42,883 nucleotides of DNA. It comes from Bacteroidota bacterium. Lineage in GTDB: Bacteria; Bacteroidota; Bacteroidia; Chitinophagales; Chitinophagaceae. The stretch covers positions 1-42,883 of the forward strand of contig JAFAGR010000093.1 in assembly GCA_023422565.1 (NCBI GenBank), read 5' to 3'. The position numbers and the translations under genes are program-made. Positions 17,239 to 23,410 of this stretch are shown here, one piece after another (position 1 is the first letter of the stretch; the number at the start of each line of letters is the position of its first letter). Below the pieces are notes generated by a model, which was not told the DNA's origin, ran no database searches, and saw only the letters and a list, made by a program, of their open reading frames with translations.

Positions 17239-18378
17239 TTAAGCCTCATCTTCAACCATATTCCTCTGCAATTTGTTACTCCTTTCCTTTTTACCAAAGG
17301 CCGCGGTTGCGCAAATTATAAGTAATGGTGTAAGCGTCAAAAAGAACCGGTTGTGCCATTCATCACATGAAAAGATAACAAACATCCAAAACACGAAAGT
17401 TAAACATGCGGTGAATACAAAGGCAGGAGTGAGCCCTCGCCTGATCACTGCAACAGCAATCATGATATATAAGGCGAAAAAGTAGATCATTATTGCTGCA
17501 TTATGCAATGCGGAATACCAGGGTCGATACAGGCCAAAGAAAGCGGCCGTTTTGCGCAAAGCCAGTTTAGCGAAATGTTCAGGATTATTCAGCACATAGC
17601 TTAACAGGGTAGTTAAACCGCTTCTGTCCTCATTCAAAAAGAGTTCAGTTCCTTCTTGGTTACGCGGCACATCGCAGATCACGTGTTCATAAATAAAGGG
17701 CGTAAGCGGATCTATGCCGCGTCCGGTTTGTAACACAAAATGAATGATAAAGAGGATGATGCCTGTTCCCAATAAAACTACCGGCAGTTTTACCAACCAG
17801 GAAAGCTTTCTTAAATGAAGGGTAAGGTAAAGCAGGGTGGCGAAGGCAACGAACAGTCCGGTGGGTCTTACAAAACAGAGAGCGATCAGCCAAAGGACGA
17901 TAAATAATGCGTTTTTAAGATTCCATTTTTTAACCTGTAATAAAACGGTGGTGTAAATAATCACCAGGCTGAAAAAGATCGATTCTGTATAAAGAAAAGT
18001 ATTGTACAATTGGTAGGGGATGCATGCCAGCAGCAACATACCTCCGGCAAATGCGATCTTACGGCTTTTCCTCCTTTTCGAAATGAACCTGTACAAACGT
18101 TGTAGTGCATACAGGTTCAACACCATTTGCAGAATGATCAAAAGCGTGTACCCGGCACCGGTAGTTTGAACAAAGGCAAGCAATAATATCTGAACGATAT
18201 ATAAATAAAATGCCGGGCTAGTAAAGTCTTCCCCATTCGCGAGCAGGTTTGCTTCACGGATAAATCGTTCTGATTCTCCACCCGTATTAATGCCATTGAA
18301 ATACCACATCATACACTGGACGATCAGCCAGCAAGCAAAGAGAAGAGATCTGTAAGGAAAGGAGGAGGGGAGGCGCAC
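17239..18378 (-). CDS. Polytopic membrane protein, GT-C glycosyltransferase-like
   Basis: The 379-residue protein has roughly ten membrane segments and a short loop with acidic and charged residues after the first one (FNGINTGGESERFIREANLL), the position where GT-C enzymes of the ArnT/PMT type carry a catalytic Asp or Glu. It also has an aromatic-basic loop (FFGLYRPWYSALHNAA) before the last helices and a basic C-tail. No classical DD or DE motif is plain, so glycosyltransferase activity is only an inference from topology and from the neighbouring acyltransferase. It starts 4 bp after the ribE stop codon, so it follows ribE in the same transcript. Confidence 0.68.
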   Translation of the reverse strand: MRLPSSFPYRSLLFACWLIVQCMMWYFNGINTGGESERFIREANLLANGEDFTSPAFYLYIVQILLLAFVQTTGAGYTLLIILQMVLNLYALQRLYRFISKRRKSRKIAFAGGMLLLACIPYQLYNTFLYTESIFFSLVIIYTTVLLQVKKWNLKNALFIVLWLIALCFVRPTGLFVAFATLLYLTLHLRKLSWLVKLPVVLLGTGIILFIIHFVLQTGRGIDPLTPFIYEHVICDVPRNQEGTELFLNEDRSGLTTLLSYVLNNPEHFAKLALRKTAAFFGLYRPWYSALHNAAIMIYFFALYIMIAVAVIRRGLTPAFVFTACLTFVFWMFVIFSCDEWHNRFFLTLTPLLIICATAAFGKKERSNKLQRNMVEDEA

Positions 18379-18382
18379 GCGA

Positions 18383-18970
18383 TCAGGGTTTAGGCATCAT
18401 CTTTTGAACATATTTACCGATCACGTCAAATTCAACGTTTACTACAGTTCCGGGCTCAACATTGCCGATGTTTGTATGTTCCATGGTGAACGGGATAACA
18501 GCCACCGAAAATTTCGAACCGGCCACGTTAAAAATGGTGAGGCTGATTCCATTCAGACAAATCGAACCTTTTTCAATTATAAGTGTGGAAAATGCAGCCG
18601 GAATTTCAAATGTAAAAAGCGTACTCCCGCTCTGGTCTTGGCGTTCTAAACATGTCGCAGTGGCATCAACATGTCCCTGTACAATGTGCCCGTCCAGCCG
18701 GCCATTCATCACCATTGAGCGCTCCAGGTTTATTTTATCACCAAGTTTCCAATGGTTCAGGCAGGTTTTTTGCAGTGTTTCAGCCACAGCGGTAACGCGG
18801 TAAGTGTCGCCCGAGATTGCTTCCACCGTAAGGCAAACGCCGTCGTGGGCGAGGCTTTGATAAACTTTTAGCTCTGGGGCGAGCGGTGAGCGGAAAATGA
18901 AGGTTTTATTACTTTCATTCTCTGAAACCGACTCAATTACCCCGGTATTTTCGATAATTCCGGTAAACAT
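18383..18970 (-). CDS. ribE: Riboflavin synthase, alpha chain
   Basis: This enzyme dismutates two 6,7-dimethyl-8-ribityllumazine molecules to riboflavin in the cytoplasm. The 195-residue protein begins MFTGIIE, the diagnostic family start, and so I place the start at 18970 and not at the in-frame ATG 81 bp upstream, which lies in the promoter region. It shows the two similar lumazine-binding barrels: first half with HDGVCLTV, second with GHVDA and the matching LNGISLTIF. It heads the leftward operon with the two membrane-protein genes and is divergent from rpsU. Confidence 0.95.
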   Translation of the reverse strand: MFTGIIENTGVIESVSENESNKTFIFRSPLAPELKVYQSLAHDGVCLTVEAISGDTYRVTAVAETLQKTCLNHWKLGDKINLERSMVMNGRLDGHIVQGHVDATATCLERQDQSGSTLFTFEIPAAFSTLIIEKGSICLNGISLTIFNVAGSKFSVAVIPFTMEHTNIGNVEPGTVVNVEFDVIGKYVQKMMPKP

Positions 18971-19026
18971 GCGCCCAAATTTCGGGTTTTGTTGGGTAGA
19001 ATGTCTTTTTTTCAAAAAAACCTGCT

Positions 19027-19034
19027 TATCTTTG
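19027..19034 (+). promoter_or_regulatory. Promoter -7 element for rpsU
   Basis: TATCTTTG fits TAnnTTTG exactly and lies 54 bp before the rpsU ATG. The -33 part is weak; only T-runs are found at the expected distance. Confidence 0.6.
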
Positions 19035-19088
19035 CGCCCTGCAAAAAACACTAGCAGGCAAACAACTAATTAAAAAAGAGGTTTAAAT

Positions 19089-19286
19089 ATGCTCATTATT
19101 GATTCCAAAGATTGCGAAAACATCGACAAGGCACTCAAAAAGTACAAGAAGAAATTTGAGAAAAGCCGAGTTTTGCTTCAATTGCGTGAAAGGCAGGCTT
19201 ATACCAAGCCGTCTGTAAGGCGCAGAACTGAAGTGCTTAAAGCTGTTTACAAGCAGCAGGTAGCTTCGGGCAAGTTTGACGCATAA
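19089..19286 (+). CDS. rpsU: Ribosomal protein bS21
   Basis: bS21 is a small-subunit protein near the 3' end of 16S rRNA, involved in initiation. The 65-residue basic protein (CENIDKALKKYKKKFEKSRV, then LRERQAYTKPSVRRRTE) matches the family in length and sequence. It has its own TATCTTTG promoter and is followed by a strong terminator. In Bacteroidota bS21 helps occlude the anti-Shine-Dalgarno, in line with the lack of clear ribosome-binding sites in this window. Confidence 0.96.
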   Translation: MLIIDSKDCENIDKALKKYKKKFEKSRVLLQLRERQAYTKPSVRRRTEVLKAVYKQQVASGKFDA

Positions 19287-19314
19287 GCGAAATAATTTAA
19301 GCCAGCAATATATT

Positions 19315-19354
19315 AAACTGATAACCGTTTGTAAATTTGGTTATCAGTTTTTTT
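19315..19354 (+). terminator. Terminator between rpsU and the recombinase gene
   Basis: CTGATAACC pairs perfectly with GGTTATCAG, extended by flanking AAA/TTT, and is followed by seven T. The recombinase ATG at 19355 begins immediately after the T-tract. Confidence 0.85.
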
Positions 19355-20257
19355 ATGCACCTACACGAAACCGGCATCATCACCGCATTTCTTGATCATC
19401 TGAAATATCAGAAGCGCTATTCTCAGCACACGCTCATTTCGTATGAAACTGATCTCCGGGATTATTCTGATTTTTTAGCCGTCCAATTTTCCGAGACCGA
19501 TCTCTTGAAAGCCACTCCCATGATAGTTCGGTCATGGCTGGCAGGGCTGAAAGAAAAAGGTATGTCATCACGCTCCATCAATCGAAAGATCTCCGCGCTG
19601 AAATCCTTTTACAAATTCCAGTTAAAGGAGGGGAAGTTGATGACCAGCCCGATGACGCAGGTAATTTCTCCCAAGGTAAGTAAACGCCTGCCGCAGTATG
19701 TGGAAAAGGATGATATGGCCACATTATTTAAACATGTGGAATTCGACCCTGGCTTTGCGGGAAGAACACAACGGTTGATGCTCATGCTTTTGTATTTTAC
19801 CGGAATTCGCCAGGCAGAATTGATCGGATTGAAAGAGGTAAATGTGGATTTTTACAACAAGAATATTAAGGTTCTGGGGAAGGGCAGCAAGGAGAGAATA
19901 ATCCCGGTTGGAGAGCCTCTTTTGCTGGAAATCAAAACCTACCTGAATGAGAAGGTTATGTTTGAGCATGAGGCCGACAGAACCGTTCTGCTGGTGAATG
20001 AAAAGGGGAGAAAGTTGTACCCAAAATATGTGTATTTGCATGTTAAGCGCTACCTCGCTTTAATAACAACCATCAACAAGAAAAGTCCGCACGTATTGAG
20101 GCACAGCTTTGCCACGCACTTAACCGGCAATGGCGCCGACATTAATGCGGTGAAAGAATTGCTTGGCCACAGCAGCCTGGCTGCCACTCAGGTGTACACT
20201 CATAACAACATTCAAAAGCTGAAAGACATTCATAAAAAAGCTCATCCGCGCGCGTAA
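19355..20257 (+). CDS. XerC/XerD-family tyrosine recombinase
   Basis: Xer recombinases resolve chromosome dimers at dif with FtsK. The 300-residue protein has an N-terminal SAM-like DNA-binding domain (residues 5-95) and a catalytic domain with the full set: Arg152 (TGIRQAE), Lys in LGKGSKER near 176-179, His246 and Arg249 (HVLRH), His272 (GHSS) and the nucleophile Tyr281 (VYTH). I choose the ATG at 19355; an upstream TTG at 19337 lies inside the terminator stem. Length and setting between rpsU and hpf are those of the housekeeping Bacteroidota enzyme, not of a phage integrase. XerC and XerD cannot be told apart here. Confidence 0.93.
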   Translation: MHLHETGIITAFLDHLKYQKRYSQHTLISYETDLRDYSDFLAVQFSETDLLKATPMIVRSWLAGLKEKGMSSRSINRKISALKSFYKFQLKEGKLMTSPMTQVISPKVSKRLPQYVEKDDMATLFKHVEFDPGFAGRTQRLMLMLLYFTGIRQAELIGLKEVNVDFYNKNIKVLGKGSKERIIPVGEPLLLEIKTYLNEKVMFEHEADRTVLLVNEKGRKLYPKYVYLHVKRYLALITTINKKSPHVLRHSFATHLTGNGADINAVKELLGHSSLAATQVYTHNNIQKLKDIHKKAHPRA

Positions 20258-20419
20258 TAAAATTGATCGCAAATGCGTTTACTTTTTTAACGTTTTATTT
20301 TTGAGATCACGAATCCTTGAAGTATCTTCATATACCAAAAATGAAGTTTAAAATCCATTAAAATTCCCGCCTATTCTCCAACGCTACCTATCTAATTATT
20401 TCACATAAAAAAGTGGATC

Positions 20420-20719
20420 ATGAACGTTAACATTCAAACCGTACATTTTGCGGCTGACTCCAAATTGTTATCCTTTATTCAGAAGAAGATCGAGAAGATC
20501 AGGCAGTTTCACGACAGGGTAACGGCCGTAGATGTTTACCTCAAACTTGATAATGTGGTGCACAACATTAAAGACAAAATTGTGGAGATAAAAGTGATGA
20601 TACCCCGTCACGAGTTTTTTGTAAAACAAAGTTCAAAATCATTCGAAGAAAGTTTTGATGGCGCCCTGAATGCCGTGGTTAATCAGATCAAGCGGAAAAA
20701 AGAAAAAATGGCCGCCTGA
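20420..20719 (+). CDS. hpf: Ribosome hibernation-promoting factor (short HPF/YfiA type)
   Basis: The protein binds idle 70S ribosomes in stationary phase. It has 99 residues, the short form without the dimerising C-terminal domain of long HPF. Family features are the N-terminal strand MNVNIQTVHF, the helix SFIQKKIEKIRQF, the RVTAVDVYLKLD strand and the basic helix with NAVVNQIKRKKEK. A 162-bp leader follows the recombinase gene, with a weak TATCTTCA box near 20321. A terminator follows. Confidence 0.93.
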   Translation: MNVNIQTVHFAADSKLLSFIQKKIEKIRQFHDRVTAVDVYLKLDNVVHNIKDKIVEIKVMIPRHEFFVKQSSKSFEESFDGALNAVVNQIKRKKEKMAA

Positions 20720-20741
20720 TTTAGCTCCAATAAATTGAAAA

Positions 20742-20772
20742 GATCCTGCTGTTTTTCGGCAGGATTTTTTTA
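20742..20772 (+). terminator. Terminator after hpf
   Basis: ATCCTGC and GCAGGAT pair around a T-rich loop and are followed by seven T. It separates hpf from the tRNA-tuf promoter. Confidence 0.85.
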
Positions 20773-20817
20773 TTGCCCGGTTTGTCCGAACGCTACTTAA
20801 AAAAACTTTTATCAAAA

Positions 20818-20848
20818 TTTTTGTATTAATCAATTTCTCTTACCTTTG
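20818..20848 (+). promoter_or_regulatory. Promoter of the tRNA-tuf cluster
   Basis: TTTTTG at 20818-20823 and TACCTTTG at 20841-20848 are separated by 17 bp, a good match to the Bacteroidota -33/-7 pattern. It is the only strong promoter seen before the tRNA-Thr gene, about 260 bp upstream, so it probably drives the tRNAs and tuf together. Confidence 0.7.
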
Positions 20849-20982
20849 CCTTCCCAAAAAATAGGGCGAGCATCTTTGTGTTCAATCTGATACGGGAAGG
20901 CAGCGGGTTTGCCGCGGATAAGGCCTGAAGTTCTTTGATGGATGAGTTGGCAGGAAGTTTATATCCAAATTGTCATTTCATC

Positions 20983-21064
20983 AAAAATAATAAGCCGAAG
21001 TAGTCGAGACGAAGCAAAGCTTGTCTCGATGCCGACCGCAGCGTCGGCACTCAGTTGGTAGAGC
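20983..21064 (+). pseudogene. Partial tRNA-Thr duplicate interrupted by a 46-bp element
   Basis: Bases 20983-21003 and 21050-21064, joined, equal the 36 bp at 21098-21133, which are the leader and the 5' part of the intact tRNA-Thr(TGT): GCCGAAGTAG then CTCAGTTGGTAGAGC. The 46-bp double-hairpin element B sits between them, in the D-arm. After 21064 the similarity stops, so no full tRNA could form. Confidence 0.85.
21004..21049. repeat. 46-bp double-hairpin element, copy B
   Basis: Stem TCGAGAC/GTCTCGA with inner AAGC/GCTT around AAA, then TGCCGAC-CGCAGC-GTCGGCA. It differs from copy A only in the inner stem and its loop, with compensatory changes. The exact empty site is at 21118/21119, in the intact tRNA gene. 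Confidence 0.88.
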
Positions 21065-21108
21065 CTTAAACGGGCGAATCTATTGGGGAGAGTTCTTAAA
21101 AATAATAA

Positions 21109-21181
21109 GCCGAAGTAGCTCAGTTGGTAGAGCAACTGATTTGTAATCAGTAGGTCGGGGGTTCGACTCCCTTCTTCGGCT
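21109..21181 (+). tRNA. tRNA-Thr(TGT)
   Basis: The acceptor stem GCCGAAG/CTTCGGC is perfect, the D-arm is GCTC-AGTTGGTA-GAGC, the anticodon stem ACTGA/TCAGT encloses TTTGTAA (anticodon TGT, reads ACA), and the T-arm is GGGGGTTCGACTCCC. The discriminator base is T; CCA is not encoded. Confidence 0.96.
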
Positions 21182-21185
21182 CACC

Positions 21186-21268
21186 GGGCAGTTACCAGAG
21201 TGGCCAAATGGGGCGGACTGTAAATCCGCTGTCTTTCGACTTCGGTGGTTCGAATCCACCACTGCCCA
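21186..21268 (+). tRNA. tRNA-Tyr(GTA)
   Basis: Acceptor stem GGGCAGT/ACTGCCC, anticodon loop CTGTAAA within GCGGA/TCCGC (anticodon GTA), and a long variable arm, as usual for bacterial tRNA-Tyr (83 nt). T-arm is GGTGGTTCGAATCCACC. It starts 4 bp after tRNA-Thr. Confidence 0.96.
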
Positions 21269-21269
21269 C

Positions 21270-21366
21270 TGTAAGATTTGCAAATTTGTAAATGTGCTGA
21301 TTTGCAAATTGAAGTTCTTTTCTTAGTTATCTGCTCATGTGCATATCTGCACATTTGCACATTAAA
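21270..21366. repeat. Simple intergenic repeat of gcaaat/gcacat words
   Basis: The gap between tRNA-Tyr and tRNA-Gly is built of words such as gatttgcaaatttg, aaatgtgctgatttgcaaa and gcatatctgcacatttgcac. The same words occur near 1875, 2020 and 37428. At 1890 the word aaatgtgctga-tttg is split by double-hairpin copy A. Confidence 0.7.
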
Positions 21367-21369
21367 ATT

Positions 21370-21442
21370 GCGGAAGTAGCTCATTTGGTAGAGCGATAGC
21401 CTTCCAAGCTATAGGTGGCCGGTTCGAGCCCGGTCTTCCGCT
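21370..21442 (+). tRNA. tRNA-Gly(TCC)
   Basis: Acceptor stem GCGGAAG/CTTCCGC, anticodon loop CTTCCAA within ATAGC/GCTAT (anticodon TCC, reads GGA), and T-loop GTTCGAGCC. Length is 73 nt; CCA is not encoded. Confidence 0.95.
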
Positions 21443-21456
21443 CAAGTTCTTTGGAA

Positions 21457-21525
21457 GTTCGAGTCACGACGCGACGGAGTCGGTCGAGATGCAGACCGAA
21501 GCGTCTGCACCCGGTCTTCCGCTCA
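21457..21525 (+). pseudogene. Partial tRNA-Gly 3' duplicate interrupted by a 46-bp element
   Basis: GTTCGAG (21457-21463) plus CCCGGTCTTCCGCTCA (21510-21525) rebuild 23 bp of the T-arm and acceptor 3' strand of the adjacent tRNA-Gly (21422-21444). The 46-bp element C lies between, inside what would be the T-loop. Only the 3' end of the tRNA is present. Confidence 0.78.
21464..21509. repeat. 46-bp double-hairpin element, copy C
   Basis: Stem TCACGAC/GTCGAGA (one mismatch) with inner CGAC/GTCG around GGA, then TGCAGAC-CGAAGC-GTCTGCA. Every difference from copy A in the inner stem and the second hairpin is compensated on the other arm. Length and joint positions are the same as in copies A and B. 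Confidence 0.82.
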
Positions 21526-21546
21526 TTACGACTGCTATGCAGTAAT

Positions 21547-21618
21547 GCCTATGTAGCTCAGGGGTAGAGCACTTCCTTGGTAGGGAAGAGGTCGTGAGTT
21601 CGATTCTCACCATCGGCT
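21547..21618 (+). tRNA. tRNA-Thr(GGT)
   Basis: Anticodon stem CTTCC/GGAAG encloses TTGGTAG (anticodon GGT, reads ACC). D-arm is GCTC-AGGGGTA-GAGC and T-arm GTGAGTTCGATTCTCAC. The acceptor stem GCCTATG/CATCGGC has a T-C mismatch at pair 4:69, where G-C is expected. It lies 75 bp before tuf. Confidence 0.92.
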
Positions 21619-21693
21619 CACAAAAGAAGGTGTCTGAGGTTTGGCTGACATTAAATGCCATCCACATTAAATACAATTTTTAAAAAATAAAAA

Positions 21694-22881
21694 ATGGCAA
21701 AAGAGAATTTTAAGAGGGACAAACCTCTCGTAAACGTTGGTACTATTGGTCACGTAGATCATGGTAAAACGACACTGACCGCCGCTATTACCGATATTTT
21801 GTCAAAAAAAGGTTTAGCGGAGAAAAGAAACTACGATGATATTGATGGAGCTCCTGAAGAAAAAGAAAGGGGTATCACTATCAATACCGCTCACGTAGAA
21901 TACCAAACAACTAACCGCCACTACGCGCACGTTGACTGCCCTGGTCACGCTGACTACGTAAAGAATATGATTACAGGTGCGGCTCAGATGGACGGCGCTA
22001 TCCTCGTGGTGGCTGCTACCGATGGTCCGATGCCACAAACTAAAGAGCACATCCTTCTTGCCCGCCAGGTAGGTGTACCTCAGATCGTGGTATTCATGAA
22101 CAAGGTTGATCTTGTTGATGATCCTGAATTGCTTGAACTGGTTGAAATGGAGATCCGCGAATTGCTTTCTTCATACGGTTTTGATGGTGATAATACACCA
22201 ATCATCCAGGGTTCTGCTACCGGTGCTCTTGCCGGCGAAGAAAAATGGGTTGCTAAGATCGACGAACTGATGGCTGCTGTTGATAGCTACATTCCGTTGC
22301 CTCCGCGCCCGGTTGATCAACCATTCCTGATGAGTGTGGAAGACGTGTTCTCTATCACTGGTCGTGGCACTGTGGCTACCGGTCGTATCGAGCGTGGCCG
22401 TATTAAAGTGGGTGAACCAATCGAAATCGTTGGTTTGATGGAAAAACCACTTTCTTCTACCGTAACAGGTGTTGAAATGTTCAAGAAACTTCTTGATGAA
22501 GGTGAAGCCGGTGATAACGCAGGTTTGCTGCTCCGCGGTATTGAGAAAACTCAGATCCGTCGTGGTATGGTGCTTTGCAAACCAGGTTCAATCACTCCGC
22601 ACACTGAATTTAAAGGAGAGGTTTACGTGTTGAGCAAAGAAGAAGGCGGACGTCACACTCCATTCTTTAACAAATACCGTCCTCAGTTCTATTTCCGTAC
22701 TACAGACGTAACCGGAGAAGTTGAACTGAACGCAGGAACAGAAATGGTAATGCCTGGTGACAACACCAACCTTACTGTTAAGTTGATCCAGCCGATCGCG
22801 ATGGAAAAAGGTTTGAAGTTCGCGATTCGTGAAGGTGGCCGTACCGTAGGTGCAGGTCAGGTTACAGAGATCATTAAATAA
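21694..22881 (+). CDS. tuf: Translation elongation factor EF-Tu
   Basis: EF-Tu delivers aminoacyl-tRNA to the ribosome as a GTP complex. The 395-residue protein shows the G motifs GHVDHGKT (G1), RGITIN (switch I), DCPGHADY (G3) and NKVDLVDD (G4), then the two barrel domains, ending GQVTEIIK. Length is normal. It follows four tRNA genes and precedes tRNA-Trp, secE and nusG, the usual Bacteroidota order. Codon use is regular, as expected for a highly expressed gene. Confidence 0.98.
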   Translation: MAKENFKRDKPLVNVGTIGHVDHGKTTLTAAITDILSKKGLAEKRNYDDIDGAPEEKERGITINTAHVEYQTTNRHYAHVDCPGHADYVKNMITGAAQMDGAILVVAATDGPMPQTKEHILLARQVGVPQIVVFMNKVDLVDDPELLELVEMEIRELLSSYGFDGDNTPIIQGSATGALAGEEKWVAKIDELMAAVDSYIPLPPRPVDQPFLMSVEDVFSITGRGTVATGRIERGRIKVGEPIEIVGLMEKPLSSTVTGVEMFKKLLDEGEAGDNAGLLLRGIEKTQIRRGMVLCKPGSITPHTEFKGEVYVLSKEEGGRHTPFFNKYRPQFYFRTTDVTGEVELNAGTEMVMPGDNTNLTVKLIQPIAMEKGLKFAIREGGRTVGAGQVTEIIK

Positions 22882-22923
22882 GAGGAGATAGTAATAAGCT
22901 TTTAGCTGTCGCCGCAACCTGTG

Positions 22924-22952
22924 GTTGCGATGATAAAAAATCACTATCTTTG
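22924..22952 (+). promoter_or_regulatory. Candidate promoter upstream of tRNA-Trp-secE-nusG
   Basis: TTG at 22924-22926 and TATCTTTG at 22945-22952 are 18 bp apart. Surrounding words (agcttttagct, gctaatagcttttagcttt) form a simple repeat typical of these intergenic regions. Confidence 0.5.
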
Positions 22953-23045
22953 AAAATAATGCTAAGAGCTATTGGCTAACCGCTAATAGCTTTTAGCTTT
23001 CTAAAGGGCCTGTTTCCGCCTCAGTTGATTCGGGTTTCTTTGAAA

Positions 23046-23081
23046 ATACGGGCATGGTCCGCCTCTGGCGGATACGGGTCC
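23046..23081 (+). pseudogene. Partial tRNA-Trp 5' duplicate with a hairpin in the D-arm
   Basis: ATACGGGCATGG (23046-23057) and TACGGGTC (23073-23080) copy parts of the intact tRNA-Trp just downstream. The 13 bases that lie between them in the real gene are replaced by the 15-bp hairpin TCCGCC-TCT-GGCGGA. The same stem with another loop is hairpin II of the structured repeat at 2094. Confidence 0.7.
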
Positions 23082-23089
23082 CACTAAAT

Positions 23090-23160
23090 ACGGGCATGGT
23101 GCAATGGTAGCATACGGGTCTCCAAAACCTTTGATCTGGGTTCGAATCCTAGTGCCCGTG
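23090..23160 (+). tRNA. tRNA-Trp(CCA)
   Basis: Acceptor stem ACGGGCA/TGCCCGT, discriminator G, anticodon loop CTCCAAA (anticodon CCA), T-arm CTGGGTTCGAATCCTAG. The anticodon stem CGGGT/ACCTT has a weak outer end (C-T and G-T). It sits directly before secE. Confidence 0.92.
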
Positions 23161-23173
23161 CAAAATTTTATCC

Positions 23174-23189
23174 CCCGGACATGTCCGGG
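23174..23189. repeat. Perfect 16-bp palindrome before secE
   Basis: CCCGGACATGTCCGGG lies between tRNA-Trp and secE. Its central ATG (23181) opens the secE frame, but a codon in the middle of a palindrome is an unlikely start; the ATG at 23208 is better. Confidence 0.8.
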
Positions 23190-23207
23190 AAAAATGAGAA
23201 AGAACTT

Positions 23208-23402
23208 ATGAGTAAAATCGCAGTTTTTGTAAAAGATTCTTACCGTGAATTAACGGAGAAAGTAACCTGGCCGAAATGGGAACAGCTTCAGCAGAGTACC
23301 ATGATCGTGTTGGGTGCAACTATTTTCATTACGGCTGTAATTGCATTGATGGACTTCATTGCAAATGGCTCGTTGAAATTCATTTATTCTTTATTTAAGT
23401 AA
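23208..23402 (+). CDS. secE: Protein translocase subunit SecE
   Basis: SecE is the small clamp of the SecYEG channel in the inner membrane. From 23208 the protein has 64 residues: the amphipathic helix with SYRELTEKVTWPKWEQLQQST and a single membrane segment (IVLGATIFITAVIALMDFI). This start (MSKIAVFVKDSY) gives the usual Bacteroidota length; the frame extends to 23181, but that ATG is inside a palindrome. The gene lies 8 bp before nusG. Confidence 0.93.
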   Translation: MSKIAVFVKDSYRELTEKVTWPKWEQLQQSTMIVLGATIFITAVIALMDFIANGSLKFIYSLFK

Positions 23403-23410
23403 ACGAAGCA

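Noticed and set aside
18971..19051. Longer riboflavin synthase start at 19051
   Set aside because: The family begins MFTGIIE, and the upstream 27 codons overlap the promoter region of rpsU.
19337..19354. TTG start of the recombinase
   Set aside because: It lies inside the terminator stem and T-tract; the ATG at 19355 gives a normal N-terminus.
20994..21064. Additional functional tRNA
   Set aside because: Only the 5' part of tRNA-Thr is present and it is interrupted by a 46-bp insertion; no anticodon or T-arm follows.
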